Shown here: piece by piece, positions 26,468 through 35,570 of the stretch | Position numbering within the stretch: the stretch's first letter is position 1 | Layout of the letters: every line of letters begins with the position of its first letter | Source: Flammeovirgaceae bacterium SG7u.111 | GTDB lineage: Bacteria > Bacteroidota > Bacteroidia > Cytophagales > Flammeovirgaceae | Length of the DNA stretch: 64,000 bases | NCBI GenBank assembly: GCA_034044135.1 | Contig: CP139021.1 | Span: 7,540,001 to 7,604,000, forward strand | Reading direction: 5' to 3' | Made by a program: the position numbers and the translations under genes | The notes under the pieces: model-generated | Database searches by the model: none | The model's input: the letters and a program-made list of their open reading frames with translations, nothing else | What the model was told of the DNA's origin: nothing

Positions 26468-26596
26468 ATGACAAGCTTTCAATTCCAAAACTCAAATAAG
26501 ACCCCAATAGCAGCAGCGGCAAATTTTTTTAGTAAGAAAGGGTATTTCAATCCCCCCAAAGAAAAAGACGATAAAAAGGACCTTGGAAAGAAGTAA
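26468..26596 (+). CDS. Small basic hypothetical protein (42 residues)
   Basis: ATG at 26468 gives 42 codons and a TAA at 26594. The peptide has a Gln/Asn-rich start, an Ala run at 15-18, FFSKKGYF at 20-27 and a Lys/Asp-rich tail. A clear intrinsic terminator follows 16 bases later, which supports a transcribed gene. Composition and the lack of any other gene in 26225-26769 also support it. I do not recognise the family. Confidence 0.5.
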   Translation: MTSFQFQNSNKTPIAAAANFFSKKGYFNPPKEKDDKKDLGKK

Positions 26597-26612
26597 CCAT
26601 TCCCAATTTTAC

Positions 26613-26645
26613 AGCTCCGAATCTCTATAGGTCGGGGCTTTTTTG
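26613..26645 (+). terminator. Intrinsic terminator after the 42-residue ORF
   Basis: AGCTCCGA pairs with TCGGGGCT (one T-G) around an 11-base loop, followed by six T. Confidence 0.75.
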
Positions 26646-26769
26646 TGCCTAGAAAAGAAGGGTATGTAATGCAATTGTAACAAAGAGTTGATTAGTGTTG
26701 TTTGGCTTTTGAATGTGGTATGTCCATTTTAGTAAAGAGCTAAATGTGTTTTATAATCAACTCCAACTT

Positions 26770-27657
26770 ATGTTTTTGTTAAAGCGCTTTCTGATATCTA
26801 GCCACTACTTTTTTCTTTTTTCAATACTATTTCAAAGCTATTATGGTAATGTACAAGCTTTAGAAGCTCAATTTGGTAATAAAGGCAAGCAAAAAAACGC
26901 ACATAAAATTGAGCTTAAGAATATTATCCTTCATAAAGGGAAAACTATTTATAGCGAGTACTTTGAAAAAACGGATGGGCTCATGGGTTTTCAAGCAGAT
27001 AAAAGGCAAAACTCACCTATAAAATATACTCCACACATTGGCTTCAAAAATTACGACCAACCTCCTCAAGGTCGTAATTTGGGTGAGATCAAAGTAGGAG
27101 AGTTGTTAATGGAATATGATAGTGCTTTTATGCACTATATGCCTGTGTTAGATAAAGTATCAACCCAAGCTGAAATTAAGAACATGTTTGGGAGGGATGT
27201 GAAATTTGTGCTTCCAGCCGATCAGTTTCGCAAAGTACAAATAGATGATAGGGTGAGAACCCTATATATCCCAAAAGCATTGGATACTATATCTATAGAA
27301 CCTAGTGTTCGTGATAGTTCTTATTTATTAAAAGTGACTAATCCATTTAAAGTAAAGTGGAATGCGGATAAGAATAATAAAAATGGTGTTGCCGTGCTAT
27401 TGGATTGGTCTGGTGAAATTAATCTTCCAAATAACGGTAGGGCGCGTCAAAAAAAATGGCATACCATTATTGATATTTTCGAAGATAATGGAGAAGCAAT
27501 CATCGACGAAAGGTATTTAAAAGAGCTGCCAGAGGGAGCTCTTTTTATGGTTTGGCTTATTCGCGGAAATATTGACATCGAAGAATATCAAAAGGGGAAA
27601 ACCTTAAAGGGCGCTAGTGAAATTAGAAGTCAATATATGTTTGTCTCAATTGATTAA
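26770..27657 (+). CDS. Secreted hypothetical protein
   Basis: I chose ATG at 26770 because it begins a plausible signal peptide (MFLLKRFLISSHYFFLFSI... to about NVQA); the open frame from 26713 adds 19 unlikely residues. This gives 295 residues. The rest is hydrophilic with beta-rich stretches and few Cys. I recognise no domain. It stands alone between the small ORF's terminator and a convergent nuclease gene. Confidence 0.7.
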   Translation: MFLLKRFLISSHYFFLFSILFQSYYGNVQALEAQFGNKGKQKNAHKIELKNIILHKGKTIYSEYFEKTDGLMGFQADKRQNSPIKYTPHIGFKNYDQPPQGRNLGEIKVGELLMEYDSAFMHYMPVLDKVSTQAEIKNMFGRDVKFVLPADQFRKVQIDDRVRTLYIPKALDTISIEPSVRDSSYLLKVTNPFKVKWNADKNNKNGVAVLLDWSGEINLPNNGRARQKKWHTIIDIFEDNGEAIIDERYLKELPEGALFMVWLIRGNIDIEEYQKGKTLKGASEIRSQYMFVSID

Positions 27658-27676
27658 TAAATTTTTAGCCTCGAAC

Positions 27677-28489
27677 TTACCACAAGTCAGGAGTTGATTT
27701 TTCCTCCAATTTGTCTTCCAAGCTATCGGGGAGAGCTGGGAAAAAATCGATTCCAGTAAGCTCTTCTAACCTATCTACGCTTACAATGTAGTACTCCAAT
27801 TCTTCATCGCTAGCCATGTTGGGCATCAGGTAAGCAATGGACTTTATATCCGATCCACTTACATCAAACACTATTTTGTAAAAATACTTGGGAACTGCCA
27901 CTTCATTTTCCCCTATGGTGGGTAATCCCTCTTCCAAAATCCCTCCTGTTATCACATATAGCGTATCGTATTCCGAAGCCCAACTGCGGACTTGCCCCTC
28001 TAGTTTTTTCCAAATCCCTCGGTTAAAAGCAGGTGTTTGTGGCGAGATATTGCTAAAGTAAAAGCTTTCGTACATGGCTTCTTCGGTGAAGCGGAGGTCA
28101 GCGGCCGGGGCAAGATGCCCACGGTCGTAGCCTGAGCCTTTGTAGTCGCTGTCGTGTGCTGTTTCGGTTTCCACCAGCTCATCCATGCGAAAGCTGCCCT
28201 TTCTTTCGTACTCACCGGCGGCTTCAGTGCTGGTGATTTCATAGGCGACCCACTCGGCTTGCTCGAACTTTTCACTAAAAGAAAGTGTATAGTTTTTATG
28301 CTTTACAATTATCCCAGTGGTGGAAGTGGGCAGGTAATTGAAGTCACTTTCTTGGAAAGTGGTGGAAATAGCAGCTTGTGGGGAGGAAGTCTGAACTACA
28401 GCTACTGAATCTTCTTTTTGCAAGCCTTGGTTATGCTGGGTTTCTTGTGTACAAGAAATTAAAGTGAGCATTACTAGTATATATCGCAT
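27677..28489 (-). CDS. NUC1-type DNA/RNA non-specific endonuclease, lipoprotein
   Basis: This 270-residue protein has a lipobox-like signal (MLTLISCTQ). The His-Me finger nuclease signature is GYDRGHLAPAADLRF, with the catalytic His and Asn in NISPQTPAFNRGIWKKLE. It should cut extracellular or periplasmic nucleic acids with Mg2+, either for nutrient use or defence. The anchor would hold it at the cell envelope. No inhibitor gene is adjacent. Confidence 0.9.
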   Translation of the reverse strand: MRYILVMLTLISCTQETQHNQGLQKEDSVAVVQTSSPQAAISTTFQESDFNYLPTSTTGIIVKHKNYTLSFSEKFEQAEWVAYEITSTEAAGEYERKGSFRMDELVETETAHDSDYKGSGYDRGHLAPAADLRFTEEAMYESFYFSNISPQTPAFNRGIWKKLEGQVRSWASEYDTLYVITGGILEEGLPTIGENEVAVPKYFYKIVFDVSGSDIKSIAYLMPNMASDEELEYYIVSVDRLEELTGIDFFPALPDSLEDKLEEKSTPDLW

Positions 28490-28511
28490 AGTTGCTTAAG
28501 TTAGTTAATTG

Positions 28512-28682
28512 ATGATTGAGATGAATACTCCTAGAAAAGAAGCAATACCTGATAATAAGGATGAGATAAAGCCCATCGAAGAAGCAAATTATGAAGATTT
28601 GCCTGAGTTGGATTGGGAAAATGAGGAGGACGACGATGACGAACTCCCCAATTTTAACCGCTTGTTGGGATGTGGAGGGTAG
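28512..28682 (+). CDS. Small acidic hypothetical protein with C-terminal Cys-Gly-Gly
   Basis: ATG at 28512 (or 28521) gives up to 56 residues. It is strongly acidic in the middle (a four-Asp run at 40-43) and ends NFNRLLGCGG. Its stop codon lies inside a terminator hairpin at 28679-28703, and no other gene fills this interval between divergent nuclease and cca genes. The ending looks like a processed or modified tail, but that is speculation. No family recognised. Confidence 0.5.
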   Translation: MIEMNTPRKEAIPDNKDEIKPIEEANYEDLPELDWENEEDDDDELPNFNRLLGCGG

Positions 28683-28703
28683 CTTATAAAAAGCTACTTT
28701 TTT
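28679..28703. terminator. Hairpin terminator shared by the small acidic ORF and cca
   Basis: GTAGCTT pairs with AAGCTAC over a 4-base loop, with seven T following on the plus strand. It overlaps the stop of the small plus-strand ORF and the last codons of cca on the other strand. Confidence 0.65.
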
Positions 28704-30124
28704 TGCTCCAGCCCAAGTTTTTTGCCTAGTTTGAGCATTAGAGAAAATGCTTGGTCGTATTCATTTTGGATTTCCCCTTCTAATATAGCATCTTTTAGCT
28801 TGTCTTTAAGCGCCCCCACTTCTCTCGAAGGTTTTATCCCAAAAGTTTCCATAATAATTTCTCCAGTAATTACCGGCTGGAGGTTTCTAATATGGTCTTT
28901 TTCTTCTATCTCGCCAATCCTTTTTTCCAAATAAGCGAAGTTGCTGAGGTAGCGTTTTACCTTCGTATCATTTTTGGAAGTGATATCCGCTCGGCAAAGC
29001 ATCATCAAGGCTTCCACATCGTCTCCCGTATCAAAAATCAACCTGCGAATAGCCGAATCGGTAATGTCTTTTTTTACCAGAGCTATTGGTCGCAAGTGAA
29101 GTTTTACCAGCTTTTGCACAAACTTCATTTTCTCGTTGAGCGGAAGTTTTAGCCTCAAGAAAATTGGCTTAACCATACGTGCTCCTTTGTCCTCGTGCCC
29201 GTGGAAAGTCCATCCCGCTTTGGGGTGGAAGCGTTTGGTAGGAGGCTTGGCAATGTCGTGCAAAATAGCAGCCCACCTCAGCCAAAGATCGTCCGAGACT
29301 TTGCACACATTTTCCAATACTTGCAATGTATGGTTGAAGTTGTCCTTGTGGGTTTTCCCATCCCTTTTTTCCACGCCTCGGAGGGCGACAAACTCTGGAA
29401 AGAAAGTTTCCAAAAGCCCTGCATGGAAAAGCAGTCGGAAGCCATAAGAAGGGCTTGGGGCTAAAATTATTTTGTTGAACTCGTCGGTAACCCGCTCCAT
29501 CGAAACTATCTCTATACGGTCTTTTTGTTTTTTGATAGCATCAAAAGCATCGGCATCTATATCAAAATTGAGCTGGGTGGCAAACCTGATGGCACGCATC
29601 ATGCGCAGTGGATCGTCCGAAAAAGTGACCTCGGGCTCAAGTGGTGTTCTCAATATTTTTGCCTTCATATCCTTTAGCCCATCAAATGGGTCAATCAGGT
29701 CTCCGTACGTAGCTACATTGAGGCTAATAGCCAAGGCATTTATGGTAAAATCTCTTCTGTTCTGATCGTCTTCCAGCGTGCCGTCTTCCACTATTGGTTT
29801 GCGGCTTTCCCTTCGGTACGATTCTTTTCGTGCCCCCACAAACTCTACCTCCAAGTCCCTTAGTTTGACCTGGGCTGTCCCAAAACTCTTGAATACATTG
29901 AGCGAAGTGCCTTTGCCAAGGCTATCTGCCACGCACTGGGCAAGGGCAATTCCACTTCCCACACATACTACATCTATATCTTTAGACCCTCTTTCGAGAA
30001 TCAGATCACGCACATATCCTCCAATCACATACGCTTCTACGCCAATATTTTTGGCGCATTCGGCTATGGTGCTAAATATTTCTATGCTATCGAGGTGTTC
30101 CTTAAAATTTGTCTTGTTCTGCAT
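28694..30124 (-). CDS. cca: CCA tRNA nucleotidyltransferase with HD domain
   Basis: I prefer the start at 30124 (MQNKTNF...), since the 11 residues before it look like noise; the frame opens at 30157. About 476 residues. The nucleotidyltransferase core is VIGGYVRDLILERGSKDIDVVC (GG-x-VRD and DxD), followed by the RRDFTINALA motif. The HD domain has LHDIAKPPTKRF and HGHEDKGARM. It adds or repairs the CCA end of tRNAs. Some members of this HD type also have phosphatase activity. A -7-like TATTTTTG lies at 30162-30155. Confidence 0.95.
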   Translation of the reverse strand: MQNKTNFKEHLDSIEIFSTIAECAKNIGVEAYVIGGYVRDLILERGSKDIDVVCVGSGIALAQCVADSLGKGTSLNVFKSFGTAQVKLRDLEVEFVGARKESYRRESRKPIVEDGTLEDDQNRRDFTINALAISLNVATYGDLIDPFDGLKDMKAKILRTPLEPEVTFSDDPLRMMRAIRFATQLNFDIDADAFDAIKKQKDRIEIVSMERVTDEFNKIILAPSPSYGFRLLFHAGLLETFFPEFVALRGVEKRDGKTHKDNFNHTLQVLENVCKVSDDLWLRWAAILHDIAKPPTKRFHPKAGWTFHGHEDKGARMVKPIFLRLKLPLNEKMKFVQKLVKLHLRPIALVKKDITDSAIRRLIFDTGDDVEALMMLCRADITSKNDTKVKRYLSNFAYLEKRIGEIEEKDHIRNLQPVITGEIIMETFGIKPSREVGALKDKLKDAILEGEIQNEYDQAFSLMLKLGKKLGLEQKK

Positions 30125-30226
30125 CTGCTTTTCCCGTCTTCCGTTCGTATCCTGCAAAAATACATATTCCGAGGGAATTGGTAGGGGAGATACGATGCTT
30201 TGCGCTTAATCTTCCTTTTTGCAGGT

Positions 30227-30961
30227 TCAATTCTTTAAAACATACTTTCCTTCACTATCTACCGAAAAGCGAAAAAGCTGGCAGTTTTTCTCAAAGTACT
30301 CAAAGCCTGGCTGGAGGTTTTTCCAAAAGTTTTTCAGTTCGGAAGGGTAGTTTCTTTTGAGCAAAGAATCAAAATCTCTGGAGGGAAAAATATGGACTTG
30401 TGTTTTATGTCCAGCATTTTTCGCTTCCGTAGCCAATATGTATAGTTCTTTTATGATAGGATCGGTGAGGGGCACGCAGCCAATGGTTACGCAATCTCCA
30501 TGGATAAAAATATCACCACCTAGCGAGCCTTTCTTGCCCAAAATCCGGTCGCTTTGGTTGGGGTAATTGATGCCTAGCGAGAGGTAAAAGTTGCTGTGCG
30601 GATTGAACCGGTCGATGAAGTAAAAACCTTCGGGAACTTGCCGGTCGCCTTGTTTTCTTTTTGGGCCAAGGCTGCCCGAAGAGGAGCAAATGCGGTAAGT
30701 AGTGAGCAATTGGAAAGCCTTGTTTTGCTGACCTTTTACCCAAACTTCCGTCTCTTTTTCCTTTTTGAACACTCGGATAAAAAGTTCGTATTCGCCCATA
30801 GCCAGACCATGTTGTTGGAGCTTTTCTTCCAAATTGGCTTCTTTTTCAGCATAAGCAGTTCGCACCCGTTGGTAGCGGAGTTGGTCTTGCTTAAAAGAGC
30901 TTTGGCAAAAACTCAGTTGGGTGATAAAAAGAGGGAGGAAAAGCAGCAAAGAGCGGTTCAT
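30227..30961 (-). CDS. L,D-transpeptidase (YkuD-fold), secreted
   Basis: I chose the start at 30961 (MNRSLLLFLPLF...), which begins the signal peptide, over 30994. This gives 244 residues. The YkuD catalytic motif is IHGDCVTIGCVPL (His and the nucleophilic Cys). A cell-wall cross-linking or Braun-lipoprotein-type role in the periplasm is expected. It is the third gene of a minus-strand run that starts with polX, 30 bases after the membrane-protein gene. Confidence 0.88.
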   Translation of the reverse strand: MNRSLLLFLPLFITQLSFCQSSFKQDQLRYQRVRTAYAEKEANLEEKLQQHGLAMGEYELFIRVFKKEKETEVWVKGQQNKAFQLLTTYRICSSSGSLGPKRKQGDRQVPEGFYFIDRFNPHSNFYLSLGINYPNQSDRILGKKGSLGGDIFIHGDCVTIGCVPLTDPIIKELYILATEAKNAGHKTQVHIFPSRDFDSLLKRNYPSELKNFWKNLQPGFEYFEKNCQLFRFSVDSEGKYVLKN

Positions 30962-30990
30962 TTGGAAAGTGGTTTTTTCAAAATGAAAGG

Positions 30991-31665
30991 TCAAGAATTG
31001 AGCCTTTTAGATATTTTGCTAGATAAAACAGCAAGCAGATATAGGCAAATAGAGCTACCAAAAATGTTGATTATTAGGTAAGTCCATTTTGCATCAGGGG
31101 AAAAAATTACTCCACAGTCATAAAATCCAGGATAGAAGTAAAGGCTAAAGAAACCATAATGAAAAAGTGCAATGAAAGCTTTAAATTTTAAGGTGTGAGT
31201 GTCCAATAAAAACCTTAATTCACCATCCCAGTTATAATCGAGATTTGATATAAATATGAATAGCCCAATTCCTAAGATAGTAAGGCCATAAATGAATTCA
31301 GTACGAGTGCTAAATTGTATATTAAGTTGGGATAAAGCTTTGATTATAAAAAATAATAAGGTGAGCCCTGTTGAATAGAGAACAGGGCGAGGGAATTCCA
31401 TAAAAGAATAATAACCATTTAAAGTATAGTAGGTAAAATCCCCCAAGAGGATAAAAATAAGGTTAATCACAAAGAAAACTCTGATTTCTCTTCTTTGAAC
31501 TTTAAAACTTGTGGATTTGTGAATAAAGAACAGAATCCATCCTAGCGAAAAAAGAATAATCAACTCCCATGCAAAATCGTGGTAAATGAGAGGGTAGAAT
31601 TCCTCTGGTAAATCATCTGCAATAGGAAATACTTCTTCGTCTTGGATGAAATTCATTAATCTCAT
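30991..31665 (-). CDS. Unrecognised integral membrane protein
   Basis: This 224-residue protein has about six hydrophobic helices (LIILFSLGWILFFI, VFFVINLIFILLGDF, TGLTLLFFIIKAL, FIYGLTILGIGLFIF and two more). A short acidic N-terminus precedes them. I know no family. Its start overlaps the polX stop by 4 bases (ATGA), so translation is coupled to polX. Confidence 0.7.
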   Translation of the reverse strand: MRLMNFIQDEEVFPIADDLPEEFYPLIYHDFAWELIILFSLGWILFFIHKSTSFKVQRREIRVFFVINLIFILLGDFTYYTLNGYYSFMEFPRPVLYSTGLTLLFFIIKALSQLNIQFSTRTEFIYGLTILGIGLFIFISNLDYNWDGELRFLLDTHTLKFKAFIALFHYGFFSLYFYPGFYDCGVIFSPDAKWTYLIINIFGSSICLYLLAVLSSKISKRLNS

Positions 31666-33359
31666 TTCCCTTCCCTTTTCTTCCTAAACACTTCCTCCAA
31701 TTCTTCTGCACTCATTGCATTCAACGTCATTTCCTTGGTCAGTCCCGCTTTTCTACCTACTAGCACGCCGTAGCGCATATCGTGGTAGCCAGCGGTTTCA
31801 TGGGCATCGGGGTTGATGCTTATCATTACGTTTTGGTCGAGGGCGTAGCGTACCCATCGCCAGTCGAGGTCGAGGCGTAGCGGATTGGCATTTATTTCAA
31901 TGCTCACATTTGCCGCAGCGCAGGCATCTATCACCGCTTTGTGGTCTATGGGGTAACCTTCTCGTTTGAGCAACAACCGTCCAGTGGGATGCCCTAGCGT
32001 AGTGGTGTAGGGGTTTGCAATGGCTTTTAGCAACCTGTCTGTCGCTTTTTGCTTGTCCATTTTGAGGTTAGAATGGATGGAGGCAACTATGAAATCGAAA
32101 GAAGCCAAAACTTCATTGTCGTAGTCGAGGTTGCCATCGTTCAAAATATCCGATTCTATTCCCTTAAAAATCTTGAATGGAGCTAGTTTTTCATTGAGCT
32201 CGTCAATTTCCTTGTGTTGGGCAATGATGCGGCTTTCGTCCAAGCCGTTGGCATAAAAAGCCGATTTGGAGTGGTCGGAAATACCCAAATATTCGTAGCC
32301 CATGTCTCGGCAATAAGTTGCCATTTCCTCTAGTGTATTTTTCCCATCGCTGTAGTTGGAGTGGTTGTGGAGCGAGCCTTTTAAGTCTTCCAAAGTGAGC
32401 AGTTCGGGAAGTTTGTTTTCCTTGGCAAGGTCCAGTTCGAAATCTCCTTCTCGCATTTCGGGCTGCACGTAGCCCAAGCCTGCTTTTTTATAAATTGCTT
32501 CCTCCGTTTCAAAGCTGTTTTCGATAGCGATGCTTCGCAAGGACTTTCCTTCGGCGGTGATAAATGCCAAGTGGAATGGGTCAGAAGAGTCGATAAAAAG
32601 TTGGCTAGCAGCTTTTTCGGGTTGGATTACTTTCACCTCAACTTTCAGCTTATTTTCTTCAATTTCCCCCCGCCAAGTAAACGGACTGGACTCGGCTTCG
32701 TGGTAAACTATTTCAGGTACATCCGCCATAGCTTCCCAAACAGCATCGGTATTTTCGGTTGAAACCAAAAGCTCAAGCTTATCTATGATTTCCATCGCCC
32801 TACGGAGTTGCCCCGAAATGAACACGGGCGTGTTGGGTAACTTTTCTTTCAAATATTTTTCCAGTTCCAGTGCAAAAGGCTCTGCTTTGGCAAAGAGCAG
32901 TTTGCCCACATTGCTGTCTATAAACTCAATTTGTTCGATTATCAACTCCTGCGTTTTTTTTCCAAAACCTTTCAGTGCAGAAATTTGGTCATTTTTACAG
33001 GCTTCAATAAGCGCTTCCAAGCTTTCCACTCCCAGCTCTTTCCAAATCGTTTTTATCTTTTTCGCCCCAATTCCCTTAATATCGAGCATTTTTATGACCC
33101 CAGCAGGAGTGGTTTCCAGCAGTTCGTCGAGTTCCTTAAAACTTCCCGTTTCCCTGATTTCTTCAATTTTTACCAACATTCCCTTCGATACACCAGCTTC
33201 TTTGAGCTTTTCGGTGTCATCGGAATAGAGGCTCAACGTGGTTTTTTCCATATTGAAAACAAAACCAGTGTAGCCCCTCACTTTGAAAGGGTTGGCATCG
33301 TGCAATTCGAGAAGGGAAGCGGTCAGCTTAAAAAGCTTGATGATTTCTTTGTTGCTCAA
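31662..33359 (-). CDS. polX: PolX-like protein with intact PHP domain and degenerate polymerase site
   Basis: This 565-residue protein has the PolX order: HhH motif region (about 50-140), a pol-beta palm (about 150-310), then a PHP domain (about 335-565). The PHP metal residues are present (HNHSNYSDG, ISDHS, GIESDI, IHSN, GHPTGR, PDAH). The palm is unusual: the RRxxE-xxx-DxD site reads RRAMEIIDKLELLV, so the first Asp is Lys and the second Glu; the third Asp position reads VEVKV. The polymerase is probably dead while the PHP 3'-5' exonuclease or phosphatase activity may remain. First gene of a minus-strand operon. Confidence 0.88.
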   Translation of the reverse strand: MSNKEIIKLFKLTASLLELHDANPFKVRGYTGFVFNMEKTTLSLYSDDTEKLKEAGVSKGMLVKIEEIRETGSFKELDELLETTPAGVIKMLDIKGIGAKKIKTIWKELGVESLEALIEACKNDQISALKGFGKKTQELIIEQIEFIDSNVGKLLFAKAEPFALELEKYLKEKLPNTPVFISGQLRRAMEIIDKLELLVSTENTDAVWEAMADVPEIVYHEAESSPFTWRGEIEENKLKVEVKVIQPEKAASQLFIDSSDPFHLAFITAEGKSLRSIAIENSFETEEAIYKKAGLGYVQPEMREGDFELDLAKENKLPELLTLEDLKGSLHNHSNYSDGKNTLEEMATYCRDMGYEYLGISDHSKSAFYANGLDESRIIAQHKEIDELNEKLAPFKIFKGIESDILNDGNLDYDNEVLASFDFIVASIHSNLKMDKQKATDRLLKAIANPYTTTLGHPTGRLLLKREGYPIDHKAVIDACAAANVSIEINANPLRLDLDWRWVRYALDQNVMISINPDAHETAGYHDMRYGVLVGRKAGLTKEMTLNAMSAEELEEVFRKKREGK

Positions 33360-33420
33360 GGTATTGGCTTTTGGTGTAAATAATAGGACGGCAAATGACT
33401 TGCTCGCAAATTAGAGTAAA

Positions 33421-33452
33421 CAAAAGTAGTTTGGTAATTTTTACCAGCCAAA
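33421..33452 (-). promoter_or_regulatory. Bacteroidota-type promoter upstream of polX
   Basis: On the minus strand TTTG (33452-33449) and TACTTTTG (33428-33421) stand 20 bases apart. This is a near-perfect match to the phylum's consensus, about 60 bases before the polX start. Confidence 0.5.
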
Positions 33453-33606
33453 CTCTTTCCCTTTGGAGGGATAAACTAAATTTGTAACTTGGCTTGCTTT
33501 CCTTTGCTAGCGCGAACCCTTGGTTCGTATCTTGAGGCGGAAGGTTTCACTTAATTAAATGAGACTACTTTAAAAGGTTCGTTTTAATATAAAATCTACA
33601 AATTCG

Positions 33607-34095
33607 ATGATTTCTGATTTTGGATACATCTTATTGTTTATCATAGGCTCTGTCGCATTTTTGTGTGTAGCCTACCTTACTTCTTTTTTGGTGCGGCCAG
33701 ACCGGCCAAACTACGAAAAGCTGACGACCTACGAATGTGGGGAAGAACCCGTGGGGAATGCGTGGGCACGATTTAATATCCGTTTTTATATCATCGCGTT
33801 GGTTTTTGTATTGTTCGATGTGGAAATAGTGTTTCTTTTCCCTTGGGCGGTGGTGTTTGGCAACGAAAACCTCATAGCCGAAACCAATGGGCTTTGGGGC
33901 TGGTTTTCCGTAGCGGAAATGCTGATTTTTATTGGGGTTTTGGCACTTGGGCTAGCATATGTGTGGAGAAAAGGCTTTTTGGATTGGGTGAAACCTGAGG
34001 TGAAGCCTAAAGACATTCAGAGTAAAATCCCTGCTTCGGCTTACGATAAAATCAATAAAAAATACGCAGGTAAAAAGGTCCTATTAGAAGATTAA
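33607..34095 (+). CDS. nuoA: NADH-quinone oxidoreductase subunit A
   Basis: This 162-residue protein has three membrane helices and the NuoA motifs YECGEEPVGNAWARFNIRFY and VLFDVEIVFLFPWA. It is a membrane subunit of complex I. nuoB and the rest are not next to it; the following gene is an unrelated lipoprotein, so it is separated from the nuo cluster. Confidence 0.95.
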   Translation: MISDFGYILLFIIGSVAFLCVAYLTSFLVRPDRPNYEKLTTYECGEEPVGNAWARFNIRFYIIALVFVLFDVEIVFLFPWAVVFGNENLIAETNGLWGWFSVAEMLIFIGVLALGLAYVWRKGFLDWVKPEVKPKDIQSKIPASAYDKINKKYAGKKVLLED

Positions 34096-34107
34096 GTTAT
34101 CTGAATA

Positions 34108-35529
34108 ATGAATAAAAATTTTCGCCTATTACCTTCCTTTTTTCTCATAAGCTTAGTTGGCGTGTTCACTGCGGCGGGAATTTTTTCCTCTTGTCAGCCT
34201 GTGGAGGAAATTGTCACAACCGACCCTTCTGCCAAGCTCGAATTTTCCGAGGATACCATTTTTTTCGATACGGTTTTTACTTCCCTTGGCAGCGTAACGA
34301 AGCGTTTGCAAGTTCTCAATCCTTCTGAAAATGCGGTGAATATTTCCTCCATTCGTTTGGGGAATACGGCCAATTCTGCCTATTCATTGGTGATCAATGG
34401 CATAGAAATGCCAGAGGTGAGGGATATGAAGTTGCTGGGAGGAGATAGCTTGTTAGTGCTGGTAGAAGTAGAAATAGATCCGCAAGACGAGGACTTGCCT
34501 TTTGTGGTGAACGATTCGGTTATTTTTGAGGTGAATAGCAATGTCCAAGATGTGAATTTGGTGTCGTGGGGGCAAGATGCTGTTTTTTTTAGGGGAGGAT
34601 TGCAGGCGGTAGAATGTGATGCGATCTGGACAAGTAACCGCCCTTATGTAATTTATGATTCCCTAGTGATTTTGGAAGATTGCGAGCTAACAATGGAGCC
34701 CGGTACAAAGGTCTATTTAGCAGATAATGCATCACTTTTTGTGGGAGGAACAATCAATATTCTTGGTAGTGCGGAAGAGCCCGTACAGATTCAGAGCGTA
34801 AGGCTAGACGGGGAATATGCCACGCAATATGGGCAATGGAACGGGATTTACTTTTTGCGAAACAGCAGAGATAATTTTATAGATTGGGCAGAAATAAGAA
34901 ATGGGACGATTGGGCTGTATTTGGGTACGCCAGATGCTGACGATACGCCTGATTTGGTGCTTCAAAACACAAAGATTGAGAACATGGCACTCCACGGTAT
35001 CCAATGTATTACTTCAGATTTGTTGATGACTAACTCACTTATCAACAATTGTGTGGTGAATACGCTGCGCTGCACTGCTGGGGGGAATTATAGCCTTTTC
35101 CACAACACATTTGCCAGTGTGAGCACCAACTTTTTTAGGGACGAACCTTCGTTTGCAATGGCTACGTTCCAAGACCTCGGCAACGGTACGGTACTTTCGG
35201 AGGACTTGCAGTTGACAATGGCAAATAATATAGTGTGGGGAAGGTTGGAGGAAGAGTTGATTTTGGCTTCCGACGAACAGTCGAGCTTGGTAGTGGGTGC
35301 TTCTCAAAATATTTTCAAGACTATAATCGAGGACTTGGAGAATGGGAATATTCTCAATGAAGACCCTATATTCAATAACCCCTTTGAACAAGATTTTTCT
35401 TTAGATACGATTGGGGAAAGCCCTGCAATAGATGTTGGATTGGAACTAGGAGTGGAAACCGATTTGGCGGGTAATCAGAGAGATAGCTTGCCCGACATTG
35501 GGGCATATGAGTTTGTAAAGGAAGAGTAA
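34108..35529 (+). CDS. Lipoprotein with right-handed beta-helix region
   Basis: This 473-residue protein has a lipobox (GIFSSCQP). An N-terminal Ig-like/abnormal-spindle-type beta domain (about 45-160: SLGSVTKRLQVLNPSENAV) is followed by parallel beta-helix repeats (about 175-430). The end resembles the ends of many secreted beta-helix proteins (PAIDVG, DIGAYEF). Probably a surface or periplasmic carbohydrate- or adhesion-related protein. It starts 12 bases after nuoA, which may just be chance read-through. Confidence 0.75.
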   Translation: MNKNFRLLPSFFLISLVGVFTAAGIFSSCQPVEEIVTTDPSAKLEFSEDTIFFDTVFTSLGSVTKRLQVLNPSENAVNISSIRLGNTANSAYSLVINGIEMPEVRDMKLLGGDSLLVLVEVEIDPQDEDLPFVVNDSVIFEVNSNVQDVNLVSWGQDAVFFRGGLQAVECDAIWTSNRPYVIYDSLVILEDCELTMEPGTKVYLADNASLFVGGTINILGSAEEPVQIQSVRLDGEYATQYGQWNGIYFLRNSRDNFIDWAEIRNGTIGLYLGTPDADDTPDLVLQNTKIENMALHGIQCITSDLLMTNSLINNCVVNTLRCTAGGNYSLFHNTFASVSTNFFRDEPSFAMATFQDLGNGTVLSEDLQLTMANNIVWGRLEEELILASDEQSSLVVGASQNIFKTIIEDLENGNILNEDPIFNNPFEQDFSLDTIGESPAIDVGLELGVETDLAGNQRDSLPDIGAYEFVKEE

Positions 35530-35570
35530 GAAGAGAGGTATAGTAATCTGCGAATCTATTTAGTTGTTAT

